Of a DNA stretch of 6,852 nucleotides, positions 6,340 through 6,852 are shown one piece after another (the stretch's first letter is position 1; each line of letters starts with the position of its first letter). The notes under the pieces were generated by a model. That model did not search any database. It saw only the letters and a list, made by a program, of their open reading frames with translations, and was not told the origin of the DNA. Where the stretch lies: NCBI GenBank assembly GCA_026985685.1, contig JALSQA010000452.1:1-6852 (forward strand), written 5' to 3'. A program made the translations under genes and the position numbers. The DNA is from Campylobacterales bacterium (GTDB taxonomy: Bacteria > Campylobacterota > Campylobacteria > Campylobacterales > QNZT01).

Positions 6340-6624
6340 TCAACTATTTGCAATTTCGTCAATCATATTTTCCATTCCCTCAGCAATATTAATCACTTCG
6401 ATTTCGGGATGGATATCCATTCTTAATTGTCTTTCTATTCCATACTTTAATGTTTGGTTACTAGCAGAACAACCAACACAAGCACCTTGTAGCTGGACAA
6501 ATACTTTTCCATTTTTTATAGCAAGTAATTTCATACCTCCACCATCAAGTGCAAGCATAGGTTTTACTTTTTCCAAAGATTGTTCAACGACTGGTTTTAG
6601 TTCTTCATCTGAAAAAGGTATCAT
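6340..6624 (-). CDS. NifU-like (Nfu) Fe-S cluster scaffold/carrier
   Basis: This 94-residue protein is the stand-alone C-terminal domain of NifU. It has LKPVVEQSLEKVKPMLALDGGGMKLLAIKNG, then VFVQLQGACVGCSAS with the CxxC pair Cys49 and Cys52, followed by TLKYGIERQLR. Nfu domains hold a [4Fe-4S] cluster between the CxxC pairs of a dimer and pass it to target enzymes in the cytoplasm. Length and motif are complete. The ATG at 6622-6624 is preceded by AAGGGA with about 8 nt spacing. It is the first gene of the operon, directly behind the likely promoter. The TGA at 6340-6342 is followed closely by the TPR gene. I leave out a gene symbol because nfu and nifU are both used for this protein. Confidence 0.94.
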   Translation of the reverse strand: MIPFSDEELKPVVEQSLEKVKPMLALDGGGMKLLAIKNGKVFVQLQGACVGCSASNQTLKYGIERQLRMDIHPEIEVINIAEGMENMIDEIANS

Positions 6625-6660
6625 AATATATTTCCCTTATTTGTGTTGTATTGTTATAAC

Positions 6661-6700
6661 GATTGTATCAAAATATATTTAAATATGAAGTTTAATAATA
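6661..6700 (-). promoter_or_regulatory. Extended -10 promoter for the nfu-murE-tkt operon
   Basis: On the minus strand TGATACAAT (6662-6670) is an extended -10 box, TG-n-TACAAT. Upstream is periodic AT-rich sequence (TTTAAATATATTTT) with no good -35, the style known for sigma70 promoters in Campylobacterota. Transcription would start near 6655, giving a leader of about 30 nt before the nfu ATG. The site lies between the rplQ terminator and nfu, as expected for a new operon. Confidence 0.6.
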
Positions 6701-6716
6701 TGAATTTATGAAGGAA

Positions 6717-6742
6717 GTAGAGAAGTTAAGTAACTTCTCTAC
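6717..6742 (-). terminator. Terminator of the rplQ operon
   Basis: GTAGAGAAGTTA (6717-6728) and TAACTTCTCTAC (6731-6742) are exact reverse complements around two bases; in RNA this is a stem of about 10-11 bp with a 4-6 nt loop. It starts 12 nt past the rplQ stop, and the transcript then reads TTCCTTCAT, pyrimidine rich but not a pure U-run. Its place at the end of the ribosomal protein genes supports a terminator. Confidence 0.7.
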
Positions 6743-6754
6743 AAATATAAGCTT

Positions 6755-6852
6755 TTATACCAATTCGATAAAAGCCATTTCAGATGCATCTCCGCGTCTG
6801 ATTCTTGTTCTTGTGATTCTGGTATATCCACCATTTCTTTCTTTATACTCTG
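6755..6852 (-). CDS. rplQ: 50S ribosomal protein L17, C-terminal fragment (5' end outside the window)
   Basis: The last 31 codons of L17 are present, ending in TAA at 6755-6757. The frame reads EYKERNGGYTRITRTRIRRG followed by DASEMAFIELV. The GGYTRI-R-R-RRGD-A-MA-IEL pattern is the conserved C-terminus of bL17. L17 is a structural protein of the large ribosomal subunit and is normally the last gene of the alpha ribosomal operon, behind rpoA. That agrees with the hairpin directly after it. The rest of the gene lies beyond the right edge. Confidence 0.95.
   Translation of the reverse strand, partial: EYKERNGGYTRITRTRIRRGDASEMAFIELV

Overview
This window looks like housekeeping chromosome from an AT-rich member of the Campylobacterota (epsilonproteobacteria). 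Three things point there: the protein sequences; the T-rich extended -10 promoter with no clear -35; and the run nfu, TPR protein, murE, ybaB, ispA, tkt, which from memory matches the Campylobacter jejuni region around Cj1639-Cj1645. I cannot assign a genus. A Sulfurimonas/Sulfurovum/Arcobacter-like organism is a guess.

Every gene I can support lies on the minus strand, so transcription runs from high to low coordinates. At the right edge is the C-terminal end of rplQ (ribosomal protein L17), followed by a perfect 12-bp inverted repeat that probably terminates the ribosomal operon. A short AT-rich gap then holds a good extended -10 promoter candidate. From it runs a tight operon of eight genes: nfu-type Fe-S scaffold, small TPR protein, murE, thioredoxin-like [2Fe-2S] ferredoxin, panD, ybaB, ispA, tkt. 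Most junctions are 2 to 22 nt gaps or a short overlap. The one looser join is the 65-nt murE-ferredoxin gap, which contains a 9-bp perfect hairpin. The tkt stop codon lies inside another palindrome. An extremely AT-rich 188-bp gap follows (about 19% GC by hand count). At the left edge is the N-terminal third or so of a family-4-type glycosyltransferase, cut off by the window.

The operon mixes cell-envelope precursor supply (MurE for peptidoglycan, IspA for polyprenyl carriers), central carbon metabolism (transketolase, which also makes pentose and erythrose phosphates), CoA supply (PanD makes beta-alanine), Fe-S handling (Nfu and a ferredoxin) and a nucleoid protein (YbaB). Co-regulation with growth is a reasonable inference; a single dedicated pathway is not. 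Two proteins, the TPR protein and the ferredoxin, have no known specific partner. Two genes (murE, ispA) appear to start with TTG.

I see no mobile element, CRISPR array, tRNA or rRNA, and no clear evidence of an undescribed multi-gene system. The points most worth following are the two genes of unknown role, the intra-operon hairpin and the change from housekeeping operon to surface-polysaccharide-type gene at the left edge.
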